Shown here: positions 8,459 to 17,101 of the stretch, one piece after another
Position numbering within the stretch: position 1 is the first letter of the stretch
Layout of the letters: the number at the start of each line of letters is the position of its first letter
Origin: Chitinophaga varians
GTDB taxonomy: Bacteria > Bacteroidota > Bacteroidia > Chitinophagales > Chitinophagaceae
Assembly (NCBI RefSeq): GCF_012641275.1
Contig: NZ_JABAIA010000003.1
Coordinates: forward strand, 496,001-560,000
Length of the DNA stretch: 64,000 bases
Reading direction: 5' to 3'
Notes under the pieces: generated by a model
Database searches by the model: none
What the model saw: the letters and a program-made list of their open reading frames with translations, nothing else
What the model was told of the DNA's origin: nothing
Made by a program: the position numbers and the translations under genes

Positions 8459-10699
8459 TTACTTTGCCATTAATTTGATGAGGTCCACTACAACTTCCGG
8501 GTCCAGTGTGACGGCCAGATAGCCGACAGCTGGCATCCGGGTGGCCTTGTCTAGGATTCTGTCGTTTTGTATGCGGTAGTAGTTTTGGCGGTAGAAGTTG
8601 GCGCCCGCGTTGACGTTCAGGCCCGGAACAATATCATAGCCAATGCCAAGATAGAGATTGTTGAGCGGGTCCAGTACTTCAAAGCCACCGAACAGGGAAA
8701 AGCGGCGCTCCGGCCACCTGGGGCAGATACCATTGTCTCTCAGGAAAGTTTTGAAAGGGTAGTATTTCAGTCCCACAATAAACTTAGCCCTGGCCGCATC
8801 GGTAGTGGTAGAGAGGGCGCCCACGGAATCCACGTTGACCTGTCTTACCTGTGAGAAGCCGAAGGCCAGTCCGGCGCCGATGGCGAAGGAACGGAGCTTG
8901 CCTACGTTGTAGTGGAACCCTTTGGCGATCTGCTTTTTGCTGGTGTCTGATGCGAGACGTTCTATAATGCTGTATTCGTTGGTGAAAGGAGCGGCTTTGT
9001 CATCCTGGCCGGCAAGGATGGTGGTGTATTGGTATTGGCTGCTGTCTGTTTGGGGAGTGAGCTTTTCTGGTACGGGTAAGTCTCCGTTGTATTTAGTCTT
9101 GACAAAATGATACAACTCCCAGGTGTGCTGGGCTGCATAAATACAAGGCGCGGCACCTCCCATTGCTGCCGCTTTTTTAATGACTGCGTGCAACGCGGCA
9201 GTATTTTCAGCGGTGGCAAGGAATGCGGTAATGACCTTAGCAGCATCAGTTACCGTGGATTTTCCCGTGGATAGGGCGCCAAGGCTCTCCTGTAGCTGCG
9301 TTGAAAACTCTGCCTTCTCCGTGAAGTCGGATAAGCGTTGCTCCAGCGTGACTATTTTGTTTCCCGGAATATTTACCAAACCAATATGCATGGCATAGTC
9401 CTCTGGATAGTCCCTGGGCGATTTTTGAGAGAGTATATACCCTTTCTGCCTGTCATGATACCTTGTATATCTTAGTTGATCTTTTGTGCTGATTAACAAG
9501 ACGCCTTTATAGAGGACTTTTTCGGATTGGCTGAACGCATCTGCCTTATTATTTTGTTTTTCAATAAATGAAAGGCTGGCGCTCTTATCGACTAATTTTA
9601 CCTCTCCCTGTTTTTTCTTTTCAATCAGCATCAAAATGGTGTCCGGACTACCTGGCCCGGGATGCAGGCGTTGCTGTTCTATCGCGTTGTTGACCGCAGT
9701 GATAAAACTGTCAAAGTATTGAGAGGTGTCAGCTTTAAGATTTATAGCGGCATAAGACTTAAGCGGTTGGCCATCAGAAAAGTCAAACGGATTAAACCTC
9801 GGCCTGCCGCCGGTATACCATAGCCAGCTGGCTAACCAACGGTTGTTGTCTGAATCCTTCAGTTGAGTTAACAGTTTGTCGACCTGATTAATTCGGGTAC
9901 ACCGTTTCTGTATGCTGTCTTTATAGGCGGCATCATTAATTTTTCCATCGGCATGATCCTGCATGATAGCTGTTACGCTGTCCATTAAGAGCGTATGGAG
10001 GAGAAGCGTTTTCATTAGCTGGTGCCAGTTTTTTTCTCCGTCCCGCTGGAAATAGCCATGCGTTTTGTTGAAATGATCGAGGACCAGTTCTTTATATTTG
10101 TCAACTAGTGTTATCTCAAAAGTAAATGTTTGGCCAGCCTTAAAGTACCCCAGCGTATCTATCGCAAAGGGAGCAGAAATAACGCCGGTGTCTGTCGGGT
10201 ATAGTCGAAGGAGGATTGGGTCTTTACCCGGATAATTGATAGTGATCCGGCTTGCGGGGAATGCGAAATCGCTGCGGGGCACCGGCAGCAGTTGGTTGGA
10301 TGCCAGCGCTATCAGGTGTGCTTCGTCCGGTGTATTCAAGTACGCGATCGTTTTATCAATTTCCTGTATCTGCACGTCGTCTGTTTGTGTGGGATCACTG
10401 AACCAGGCCTTGTACGCCGGAAGGTACTCAGCTGTACTATTTAGCAATTTCTTAAATTCGACCAAAGCTTGTTGGTATGCATTTATATGTCCCACATCCC
10501 CCGCGTCTGAACCGAGAACAGTAAACTGAATTTTATCCGTTGGATTAAGCGTAGCAGGAAGTGGACTGATAAGTGCCCCCTTGCTGTTGATTTCGATGTT
10601 AATTAGCCGGGATGTGCTCTTCGGTGGCCATTGTGCGGACACATGACGGGGCATGAACATAGCAGCCATCCAAAGGCATAGGGGAAAAATACCTTTCAT
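8459..10699 (-). CDS. Uncharacterised secreted protein with barrel-like C-terminus
   Basis: I do not recognise a family for this 746-residue protein. A Sec signal peptide (residues 1-22, ending HVSA) is followed by a beta-type domain to about residue 210. A helical middle part comes next (210-480), containing several charged stretches such as IEKKKQGEVKLVDK. The last 140 residues are glycine- and aromatic-rich alternating strands (FAIGAGLAFGFSQV, FSLFGGFEVLDPLNNLYLGI, LNVNAGANFYRQNYYRI), like a small outer-membrane barrel or a barrel edge. It is the first gene of a two-gene unit with the lipoprotein 14 bases downstream, and is divergent from the protease lipoprotein gene. An outer-membrane location is inferred from the C-terminal pattern. 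Confidence 0.55.
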   Translation of the reverse strand: MKGIFPLCLWMAAMFMPRHVSAQWPPKSTSRLINIEINSKGALISPLPATLNPTDKIQFTVLGSDAGDVGHINAYQQALVEFKKLLNSTAEYLPAYKAWFSDPTQTDDVQIQEIDKTIAYLNTPDEAHLIALASNQLLPVPRSDFAFPASRITINYPGKDPILLRLYPTDTGVISAPFAIDTLGYFKAGQTFTFEITLVDKYKELVLDHFNKTHGYFQRDGEKNWHQLMKTLLLHTLLMDSVTAIMQDHADGKINDAAYKDSIQKRCTRINQVDKLLTQLKDSDNNRWLASWLWYTGGRPRFNPFDFSDGQPLKSYAAINLKADTSQYFDSFITAVNNAIEQQRLHPGPGSPDTILMLIEKKKQGEVKLVDKSASLSFIEKQNNKADAFSQSEKVLYKGVLLISTKDQLRYTRYHDRQKGYILSQKSPRDYPEDYAMHIGLVNIPGNKIVTLEQRLSDFTEKAEFSTQLQESLGALSTGKSTVTDAAKVITAFLATAENTAALHAVIKKAAAMGGAAPCIYAAQHTWELYHFVKTKYNGDLPVPEKLTPQTDSSQYQYTTILAGQDDKAAPFTNEYSIIERLASDTSKKQIAKGFHYNVGKLRSFAIGAGLAFGFSQVRQVNVDSVGALSTTTDAARAKFIVGLKYYPFKTFLRDNGICPRWPERRFSLFGGFEVLDPLNNLYLGIGYDIVPGLNVNAGANFYRQNYYRIQNDRILDKATRMPAVGYLAVTLDPEVVVDLIKLMAK

Positions 10700-10811
10700 C
10701 GGGGTGGTTTTGGGTGTCTATAAATGTGATTTATGTTGTAGGAATATCAGAAATAGGTCGACAGTTATTTTGTAACTAAAATAGTGTATTTTTAATTAAC
10801 CCCCCAATACC

Positions 10812-11975
10812 ATGAAACGAACTATCGTTGTATTTTTTACTGTATGGCTATTTGTTTCCTGTAATAATCACGAAGCCACTCCAACTCCTCCTGCTGTAGA
10901 TTCTGTCGCCTTAGTGCCCGGGAACGATACTGCGTTGATGCGTCCGGGCGATTTGGATATGAGCCCCATGCTGGAGCTGACCTCCCCTGCGTTTATACGG
11001 CAGCAGTATTCCTATGAAGAGCTGTATACGGAACTGTTGCTCAGGAGAAACAACCGGGGACAGGAAATTCCCGGCCTGGATACCTTACCGCCGTTTCTGC
11101 TGAAGAGGAAAGGGCTGCGCAGGTTAACAGAGCGGCAGCTGATCATCTCTATAGACCAGATACAACGGGAAAAGCTGAAGGTCTATGGAACATATGGAGA
11201 GGATGACCGGGTGGACCCTTATCGGATGTCTGCTGATATAAAACAACTGGCAGGCAGGGTAGGCCTTATCATTGACACCAGCATGTTGACAAAAGCGCCG
11301 CATGGCAATTATACGCTGCGGGAGAGCGGAAGCCTGCAATCATGGCATACGGTCTGCGATAATGAACACTTTGCCTTTCAACCGGTGGTAGACAGCCATT
11401 GTACCGGTTTTGCCATTGGGGAAAGAGTGATGATAACAGCCGGCCATTGCGTGGACAACAGCAATTATAGACGTTATTGTATCGTATTTGGCTTTTCTAT
11501 GCAGGATTCCCTGAAAGCGAATGTATTGATAAAGGGAGAAGATGTATTAAAGATCAGGCGCGTGATGAGCAGGGATTCAATATTGGATTTTTCGATTGTG
11601 GAAGTGGACAAGCCGTTGTCGAAGGAAAAGATAATGCGTGTTTCCAGGAGAATTCCCGCAGAGGAAGATTCTGTTTATTCTATTGGCTACGGATTGGGGC
11701 TTCCCGTGAAGGTGGCTTCCAGAGCGGCGGTGCGTTCGCTGTTGTCATACGGTGGTTTCCTGTGTAACCTGGACGTCTATACGGGAGATTCCGGCTCGCC
11801 TGTGTTTGCTAAAGATTCTGTCATCGGAGTACTGACAGGTGGCATCCGGGATTTCAGTTTTATAACGGAGAAAAAATGCAATATTTCCTTCAGATGCGAA
11901 AACTGGCGTTGCGAAGGCGAGACGGTCACCAGCGCTTTCAGATTTATGGATGCTTTCGATAGATTAAATAGATAA
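10812..11975 (+). CDS. Trypsin-like serine protease lipoprotein
   Basis: This 387-residue protein has a lipoprotein signal (FVSC, Cys17). A roughly 125-residue linker or pro-region precedes a chymotrypsin/V8-fold protease domain. The full triad is visible: His212 in TAGHC, Asp259 in LDFSIVEVD and Ser327 in GDSGSPVF. Several cysteines (182, 197, 213, 223, 318 and C-terminal ones) could form disulfides, fitting a periplasmic or surface site. An active peptidase is therefore expected; its substrate is unknown. It is divergent from the uncharacterised secreted protein, and the pair share about 110 bases of upstream DNA. Confidence 0.85.
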   Translation: MKRTIVVFFTVWLFVSCNNHEATPTPPAVDSVALVPGNDTALMRPGDLDMSPMLELTSPAFIRQQYSYEELYTELLLRRNNRGQEIPGLDTLPPFLLKRKGLRRLTERQLIISIDQIQREKLKVYGTYGEDDRVDPYRMSADIKQLAGRVGLIIDTSMLTKAPHGNYTLRESGSLQSWHTVCDNEHFAFQPVVDSHCTGFAIGERVMITAGHCVDNSNYRRYCIVFGFSMQDSLKANVLIKGEDVLKIRRVMSRDSILDFSIVEVDKPLSKEKIMRVSRRIPAEEDSVYSIGYGLGLPVKVASRAAVRSLLSYGGFLCNLDVYTGDSGSPVFAKDSVIGVLTGGIRDFSFITEKKCNISFRCENWRCEGETVTSAFRFMDAFDRLNR

Positions 11976-12029
11976 CGGTATAATATCGCTCTATACGCTA
12001 CCATCGTTACTTCCCGTACCTTTAACCTC

Positions 12030-12377
12030 ATGAAGAATGAGATATTTATCTGCCACAATTGCCCGATGACCCGCACCATGGCTACCATCGGTACAAAGTG
12101 GAAACCGATCGTGATCTATACGATCGGTTTAAAGAAACTCCGCTTCGGAGAGATATTCGCGCGGATTGAAATCATATCGAAGAAAGTACTGACAGAGCAG
12201 CTGAAAGAGTTGGTGGAAGATGGCATTGTGTTGCGTGAAGCGTTTAATGAAACACCGGTGCGGGTAGAATACACCTTAACGGAAAAAGGCGTTGACCTCC
12301 TGAAAATACTCAACCAGCTGACGTTGTGGGACCTGAAATACCACAAACGCCCTAAAAAAAGCAAACCCGCCGTATGA
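12030..12377 (+). CDS. HxlR family transcriptional regulator
   Basis: This 115-residue winged-helix protein shows the HxlR pattern. An N-terminal CHNCPMTRTMATIGTKWK resembles the redox-sensitive cysteine region of the family. It is followed by FGEIFARIEIISKKVLTEQLKELVEDGIV and the wing VRVEYTLTEKGVDLL. Two cysteines (10 and 13) close together might sense electrophiles or quinones, as in HypR/YodB, but this is inference. It ends convergent to the secreted hydrolase gene with a hairpin between them. No obvious target gene is adjacent on the same strand. Confidence 0.88.
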   Translation: MKNEIFICHNCPMTRTMATIGTKWKPIVIYTIGLKKLRFGEIFARIEIISKKVLTEQLKELVEDGIVLREAFNETPVRVEYTLTEKGVDLLKILNQLTLWDLKYHKRPKKSKPAV

Positions 12378-12393
12378 TGTCATCGGGCGGGTT
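12364..12393. terminator. Hairpin between convergent genes
   Basis: An 8-bp GC-rich stem (12364-12371 with 12386-12393) encloses a second small palindrome, GATG-T-CATC. It covers the stop of the HxlR gene, and a T-rich stretch (TTATTTTGTTCTT) follows about 10 bases on. It probably terminates the HxlR transcript and perhaps the convergent one. Confidence 0.5.
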
Positions 12394-12398
12394 GCGTG

Positions 12399-13358
12399 TT
12401 ATTTTGTTCTTCCCTCGAGACTAAAAGGAACAGGTATCCAGAGAAAACTATCCCCGTTTTTCTGAAGGTGCCCGATACCCGGGAAAGAGATGTGGGCGGC
12501 AGCAATCAGGTGTTTTTCCTGCGCAGCCTTATTGTAGAACGTTTTACGGTTTTTCTGCTGTGCGGCCACGTCCACGTCAAAATGATCGGGCAGGGCAGGG
12601 GCCGGAAGTTGTACCGCAGACATATGGATCATATCGCCCCAGAAATATAGCTTTTCATTTTTATTGCTCAACACATAAACGGTGTGCCCCGGTGTATGGC
12701 CGGGATAAGGAAGGGCCACGATATGCGGCAGTACCTCCGTTTCTTTGCTGAATGTTTTTACCTGGTTGTTTTGGAGGTAAGGCGTCAGTACATTTTCCGC
12801 ATTGATAAAGCTTTGCGGGTCAGCACCCATATGTTTGGGATCTGCTGCCGCCTTGTTTTTAGCATTGAGCCAAAAATCCACTTCTGTCTGGTGTACATGG
12901 ATGACGGCATTCGGGAATATTTTTTTTCCGGCCACCACCAGGCCGCCGGAATGATCGGCATGCACATGGGTGATGAGGATATCAGTGATCTCCTCCGGTT
13001 GAATGCCGGCTTGCTGCAGGCTTTCTGTCAGTTTACCACCGTACTTGCCCATAAGTTCACCCGAGCCGGCATCTATTAAAATCTTTTTCCCGCCATCTTG
13101 TATCAGGTACGCATTAATGCTAAGTTCTACAGGGTTTTTCAGGAATGAATTGTCCAGCAGCTGCGTTATCTTTTCCGGTGCTGCACCGGAAAAAAGTTTT
13201 GTTGCATCAATGGGTATGGTGCCGTCCAGTAAAGCGGTGACGGACATATCGCCTACTTTAACGGCATAGTGGGCGGATTGGGCCATTGAATACAAAGAAG
13301 TTCCCAGTAACCATATGCCCATGCTAAGGGTGAATTTCCATCGTCTGTTGTTTCTCAT
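12399..13358 (-). CDS. Secreted metallo-beta-lactamase-fold hydrolase
   Basis: This 319-residue protein has a Sec signal (residues 1-27, ending SMAQ). The MBL fold carries the zinc motif THVHADHSGG near residue 131, a later PYPGHTPGH histidine near residue 219 and FWGDMIHMSA supplying the bridging aspartate. The overall pattern matches the periplasmic hydrolases related to quorum-quenching lactonases and methyl parathion hydrolase rather than true beta-lactamases. The substrate cannot be inferred. A perfect -7 element lies 24 bases upstream of the start. Confidence 0.85.
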   Translation of the reverse strand: MRNNRRWKFTLSMGIWLLGTSLYSMAQSAHYAVKVGDMSVTALLDGTIPIDATKLFSGAAPEKITQLLDNSFLKNPVELSINAYLIQDGGKKILIDAGSGELMGKYGGKLTESLQQAGIQPEEITDILITHVHADHSGGLVVAGKKIFPNAVIHVHQTEVDFWLNAKNKAAADPKHMGADPQSFINAENVLTPYLQNNQVKTFSKETEVLPHIVALPYPGHTPGHTVYVLSNKNEKLYFWGDMIHMSAVQLPAPALPDHFDVDVAAQQKNRKTFYNKAAQEKHLIAAAHISFPGIGHLQKNGDSFLWIPVPFSLEGRTK

Positions 13359-13381
13359 AAACTTGTTTTGGTTTGTAAGTA

Positions 13382-13389
13382 CAAAATTA
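13382..13389 (-). promoter_or_regulatory. Bacteroidota -7 element for the MBL hydrolase gene
   Basis: On the minus strand this reads TAATTTTG, an exact match to TAnnTTTG, with the start codon about 24 bases downstream. A TTTG lies 15 bases upstream, shorter than the usual 17-23 spacing, so only the -7 box is well supported. Confidence 0.4.
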
Positions 13390-13464
13390 AGCCGAGGTGG
13401 TTTCCAAAAGAGACCGTTGGACAGATAGTGGATACCCGGAGGTAACCACTATTTTACGATCTTC

Positions 13465-14892
13465 CTAAAAAATATAAGTGCCTACGCTGGCTGCTGGTAA
13501 AACCACTACTGCCTGTTGGTCCTGATAACGAAGGTTAAACGACGCTTCGGCGTTATTGTCATTGAATACGATCAGCACTTTTTTACCATCGGGCCTTTTA
13601 AAGGCCACGCTGTGGAAACCGCCTTCGTCGTTGCTGCCGATCCTGACAGCGCCGGCAGGCACATACCGGGACGCATGTGCAATAATATAATAAGCCACGT
13701 TACGGGCAACATGGTCGCCGTTGATGGTGAGTGCGCCCTTGCATTGGGTGCAGCCGCCGGGCGTATGTGGTTTGTATGCTGTGTCATTGGCGAGGTTCCA
13801 TTCCAGCGCCGTGCGGCTGTAGTTACGCATGGCGCCGATGATCACGTTTTTAATATGCCAGCGGAGGTTGTTGTCGAATGTTTCTTTGGAGCCGGTCCAC
13901 TGTTCGGTGAAATAGATGGCTTTATCGGGAGCCGCGTTGTGTACGGTCGCCAGCGCGCTGATATTTCCGGCGTACAGGTGGAAGGCGCTGCCATGCACGT
14001 ACCTGGCTGCTGCAGTATCTGCCAGGATGGTCAGCGGATAATCCGGGCGGTCGCAGTTATGATCATACACGACGATGTTGGTGCGGATGTTGGCGGCGGC
14101 GAATGCTGGCCCCAGATGATTTTTGATGAAATCGCGCTGTTCTTCCGCCAGCATTCTGAGGCTGGGATTATTACCGGGATGCAACGGTTCATTCTGCGGC
14201 GTTATTGCGTCTATGCGGATGCCGGCGGCTTCCATGGCCTGTATATACTTTACGAAGTACCGGCTGTACGTTTCATAATATTCAGGAAGAAGCGAACCTC
14301 CTTTGGAGGAACCGTTATCTTTCATCCATGCAGGCGGGCTCCAGGGAGCGGCCATGATTTTCAGTTTGGGGTTGATGCGCAGTATCTCTTTCAGCAGCGG
14401 TATCAATCCGGTGCCGCCGGCCATATCGGGAGCAAGGGAGAAATGCGCCAGGGGAACGTCTGTCTCCCCGGCGGGCCTGTCGTCATAGGAAAAGACGGTC
14501 GCGTTCAGGTCGGAAGCGCCGATACTGATACGCAGGTAGCTGACGCCGAGCTTATGACTGCCGGTGCCGAAAATTTCCTGTAGCAGTTGTCGCCTGGCCG
14601 TGGCGCTCATAGCGTTGATCAGCTGCGCGCTGCCACCGGTGAGGGTATAACCGAAACCTTCCACCGGCTGGAACGTTTGTGACGGGTCTACCGTTATTGT
14701 AGTATAGCCGTTGGCGTTAGCTCCGGAAAAACGGAGGCCGGTTTGTTCTTTTAACAGGTATTGCTGGTCGCTGCTGGTGACAAAGGCCTCAATAACGGAA
14801 GGAACAGCATGGCGGGAGATATGTTTGCTGCCGAAACAGGCAGTGAAAACGGTGGCGATACTGCCGAACAATAACGTGGAATATCTTTTCAT
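13465..14892 (-). CDS. GH30 family glycoside hydrolase lipoprotein (beta-glucanase type)
   Basis: This 475-residue protein has a lipoprotein signal with Cys19 (FTAC). The GH30 core shows QPVEGFGYTLTGGSAQL near residue 75, the acid/base Glu235 in TPQNEPLHPG and the nucleophile Glu330 in IYFTEQW, followed by the small C-terminal beta domain. Length and motifs fit glucosylceramidase-like GH30 enzymes, and bacterial members of this branch include endo-beta-1,6-glucanases. It is divergent from the ECF sigma gene of the SusC/SusD locus, with about 117 bases between, so it probably belongs to the same locus. Cleavage of beta-1,6 or mixed beta-glucan is inferred from this context. Confidence 0.87.
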   Translation of the reverse strand: MKRYSTLLFGSIATVFTACFGSKHISRHAVPSVIEAFVTSSDQQYLLKEQTGLRFSGANANGYTTITVDPSQTFQPVEGFGYTLTGGSAQLINAMSATARRQLLQEIFGTGSHKLGVSYLRISIGASDLNATVFSYDDRPAGETDVPLAHFSLAPDMAGGTGLIPLLKEILRINPKLKIMAAPWSPPAWMKDNGSSKGGSLLPEYYETYSRYFVKYIQAMEAAGIRIDAITPQNEPLHPGNNPSLRMLAEEQRDFIKNHLGPAFAAANIRTNIVVYDHNCDRPDYPLTILADTAAARYVHGSAFHLYAGNISALATVHNAAPDKAIYFTEQWTGSKETFDNNLRWHIKNVIIGAMRNYSRTALEWNLANDTAYKPHTPGGCTQCKGALTINGDHVARNVAYYIIAHASRYVPAGAVRIGSNDEGGFHSVAFKRPDGKKVLIVFNDNNAEASFNLRYQDQQAVVVLPAASVGTYIF

Positions 14893-15009
14893 AAAATTAT
14901 CTTTCTTATATCTGGCGGGAAAATATAAAAAGATTTTAAATAGCGGGAGCGTGTACCGCGGGACAGAACTTTCAATTATTTTGCTACTTTAGCAGGAAGG
15001 CAGTCCCGC

Positions 15010-15594
15010 ATGCAGGCGAACTCACATGATAACAAGGAACTTTTTCAATTGATCTCCGAAGGCGATGAAATGGCCTTCCGGGAGCTCTTTCACCTGTATG
15101 CGCCCCAGTTTCGCGCTATGGCGCAGCATATCACCAAAACCGCTTCGGTAACGGAAGACATTCTCCAGGAAACATTTCTTCGTTTATGGATCAGCCGCGA
15201 CAAGCTGAAAGAGATAGAACAGCCCCGTTCCTGGCTGATGCGCATCGTTTTTTACCAGTGCTTCACCTACCTGCGGAAAAAGGCGGTACACCACAAGGCC
15301 ATGGCCACGCTGATGCCGGATGAGCCGGTCTTCAGCCCGGAAGAGGACATCGCCTATGCTTTTATGAAAGAGCAGGTGGGTGTGGCGGTACAGCAACTAC
15401 CACCGCAGGCCAGGCGTATTTACCTGTTGAGCCGCGAGCAGGGACTGAAAATACCGGAAATCGCCGCGCAGCTGTCTTTGTCGCCCAATACCGTAAAAAA
15501 TTCGCTGGTACGCTCTTTACACGCCATCCGCAAGCATCTGGAGCAATCCGGCATGCTTTTCCCCGTCCTCGTCCTCTGGCTTTTACGGGTGTGA
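15010..15594 (+). CDS. ECF-type RNA polymerase sigma-70 factor
   Basis: This 194-residue sigma factor has region 2 at about residues 20-90 (EMAFRELFHLYAPQFRAMAQ, then TEDILQETFLRLW). Region 4 lies at about 125-180, with EIAAQLSLSPNTVKNSLVR as the HTH. A hydrophobic tail (LFPVLVLWLLRV) is common in the Bacteroidota sigma family paired with FecR anti-sigma proteins. It is followed by fecR, susC, susD and GH16, so it most likely switches on this glycan-uptake operon when the SusC receptor signals. Confidence 0.92.
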   Translation: MQANSHDNKELFQLISEGDEMAFRELFHLYAPQFRAMAQHITKTASVTEDILQETFLRLWISRDKLKEIEQPRSWLMRIVFYQCFTYLRKKAVHHKAMATLMPDEPVFSPEEDIAYAFMKEQVGVAVQQLPPQARRIYLLSREQGLKIPEIAAQLSLSPNTVKNSLVRSLHAIRKHLEQSGMLFPVLVLWLLRV

Positions 15595-15720
15595 AAATTT
15601 TTTTTTCTTTCGATAGGTCCTAAATGTCCGCTCGCGCGTCTGTTTTATCAGAGGGGGTATTTCACGTTTGAAGAACATACCAAAATCAACCACGTTTAAA
15701 CTGTCAAAAACGATTGCCAT

Positions 15721-16932
15721 TTGTCAACACAAGACCGCCTTACCTACCTGCTGGGGCAGGCTTTGCAACAAAATGCCACTGCGGCGGAGCTGCAGGAACT
15801 GTCCGTGCTGATCAGGGAAGATGACAGCGGCGTGCTGACACGCCAGGTGGAAGCGCTGCTGATGGAACAACTTCCGGACGGCGCCATTGCCGGTTATGAC
15901 AGGGACTACTGGGACGATGTCGCCAGCCGCATCCTTGCGGCTGATAAGCCGGAGCATGCAGACAACGTTGTGCCGCTGCGTCCGCAGCGCCGCCTGCGCT
16001 GGATACCAGCCGCCGCCGCGGTATTGTTGCTGCTCTCAGCCGGCTTGTACTGGCTCCTGCGGCCGAAGGTCCATTCACCAGCCATAGTGGCCTCTTCGCC
16101 GGTGAAGCGGGACGTGGCGCCCGGAGGCAACAAAGCCATGCTCATCCTGGCAGACGGCACGGAACTGCCGCTCGACAGCGCCGCCAGCGGAACGCTCACA
16201 CAACAAGGCAACACCAAAATCAGTCAGCCGGCAGGCGGACAGCTCCTGTACGCAGCTACGTCAGGCCAGCCAGACATCCTACAATTCAACACCCTGCGCA
16301 CGCCCCGCGGCGGCCAGTTCCAGGTAACTCTTCCGGACGGCACCAAAGTATGGCTCAACGCTGCCAGCTCCCTGAAATATCCGGTGGCCTTCAAAGGCGC
16401 CGCCCGACAGGTGGAACTGAACGGGGAAGCCTACTTTGAAGTGGCCCGCAATACCAGGCCTTTTAAGGTAACGGTACGCACCGGTCAGCATAACGACAGC
16501 ATGGAGGTGGCGGTACTGGGCACACAGTTCAATGTTATGGCCTACGCCGATGAATCAGTGGTAAAAACAACGCTCCTGGAAGGCGCAGTGAAAGTGAGCC
16601 GCAACGGCAACAGCAAACAGCTGGCGCCGGGACAGGGTGCGCAGCTGGATAAACAACATGACCAGCTGTCCATTCAGCAACACGTCAATACAGAAGAAGC
16701 GGTGGCCTGGAAAAACGGCTACATTCAGCTGGAAGGCAACGATGCGGCCTCGGTGATGCGTATGATAGCCCGCTGGTACAATGTGGACGTGGTGTTCACC
16801 GCGCCGGTGCCTGCACACTTCCGCGGTATCATACCCCGGAACGTGCCGGTGTCACAGGTGCTGAAAATACTGGAGATGACCGGAGAGGTACATTTTGAGG
16901 TCAAAGACAGGCAGATTATCGTATCGCCCTGA
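15721..16932 (+). CDS. FecR family anti-sigma factor, TTG start
   Basis: This 403-residue protein has a cytoplasmic N-terminal sigma-binding part (1-95) and one membrane segment near residues 97-114 (WIPAAAAVLLLLSAGLYWLL). A periplasmic FecR domain follows (about 190-285, with TLPDGTKVWLNAASSLKYP) and then a C-terminal STN-like DUF4974 domain (about 330-400). The only usable in-frame start is TTG at 15721, because a stop lies at 15697-15699 with no ATG between it and the family-like N-terminus. It should hold the upstream sigma factor until SusC signals through its STN domain. Confidence 0.9.
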   Translation: MSTQDRLTYLLGQALQQNATAAELQELSVLIREDDSGVLTRQVEALLMEQLPDGAIAGYDRDYWDDVASRILAADKPEHADNVVPLRPQRRLRWIPAAAAVLLLLSAGLYWLLRPKVHSPAIVASSPVKRDVAPGGNKAMLILADGTELPLDSAASGTLTQQGNTKISQPAGGQLLYAATSGQPDILQFNTLRTPRGGQFQVTLPDGTKVWLNAASSLKYPVAFKGAARQVELNGEAYFEVARNTRPFKVTVRTGQHNDSMEVAVLGTQFNVMAYADESVVKTTLLEGAVKVSRNGNSKQLAPGQGAQLDKQHDQLSIQQHVNTEEAVAWKNGYIQLEGNDAASVMRMIARWYNVDVVFTAPVPAHFRGIIPRNVPVSQVLKILEMTGEVHFEVKDRQIIVSP

Positions 16933-16989
16933 TATTCCACTAAAACTGATACACTTATGGGTCCTTAACTTTCCACCAATCCCTTTACC

Positions 16990-17051
16990 CATACAGGACA
17001 TAAAAAACCGGAAGCGCTGGTACCGCTCCCGGTCACGTCAGGTCCTGTATG
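16990..17051 (+). promoter_or_regulatory. Nested stem-loop between fecR and susC
   Basis: An outer perfect 10-bp inverted repeat (16990-16999 with 17042-17051) encloses an inner 10-bp stem with one mismatch (17007-17016 with 17024-17033, loop CTGGTAC). It lies in the 169-base gap before susC. No T-run follows it, so it could be an mRNA-stabilising, processing or partial attenuation structure rather than a full terminator. Confidence 0.5.
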
Positions 17052-17101
17052 TACAATCGCTTACGGCAATTATTCATTACTTACCCTAACCATACAAATG
17101 T

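Noticed and set aside
13516..14583. A 355-residue open frame antisense to GH30
   Set aside because: The GH30 reading has both catalytic glutamates and a lipoprotein signal; the antisense frame shows no domain.
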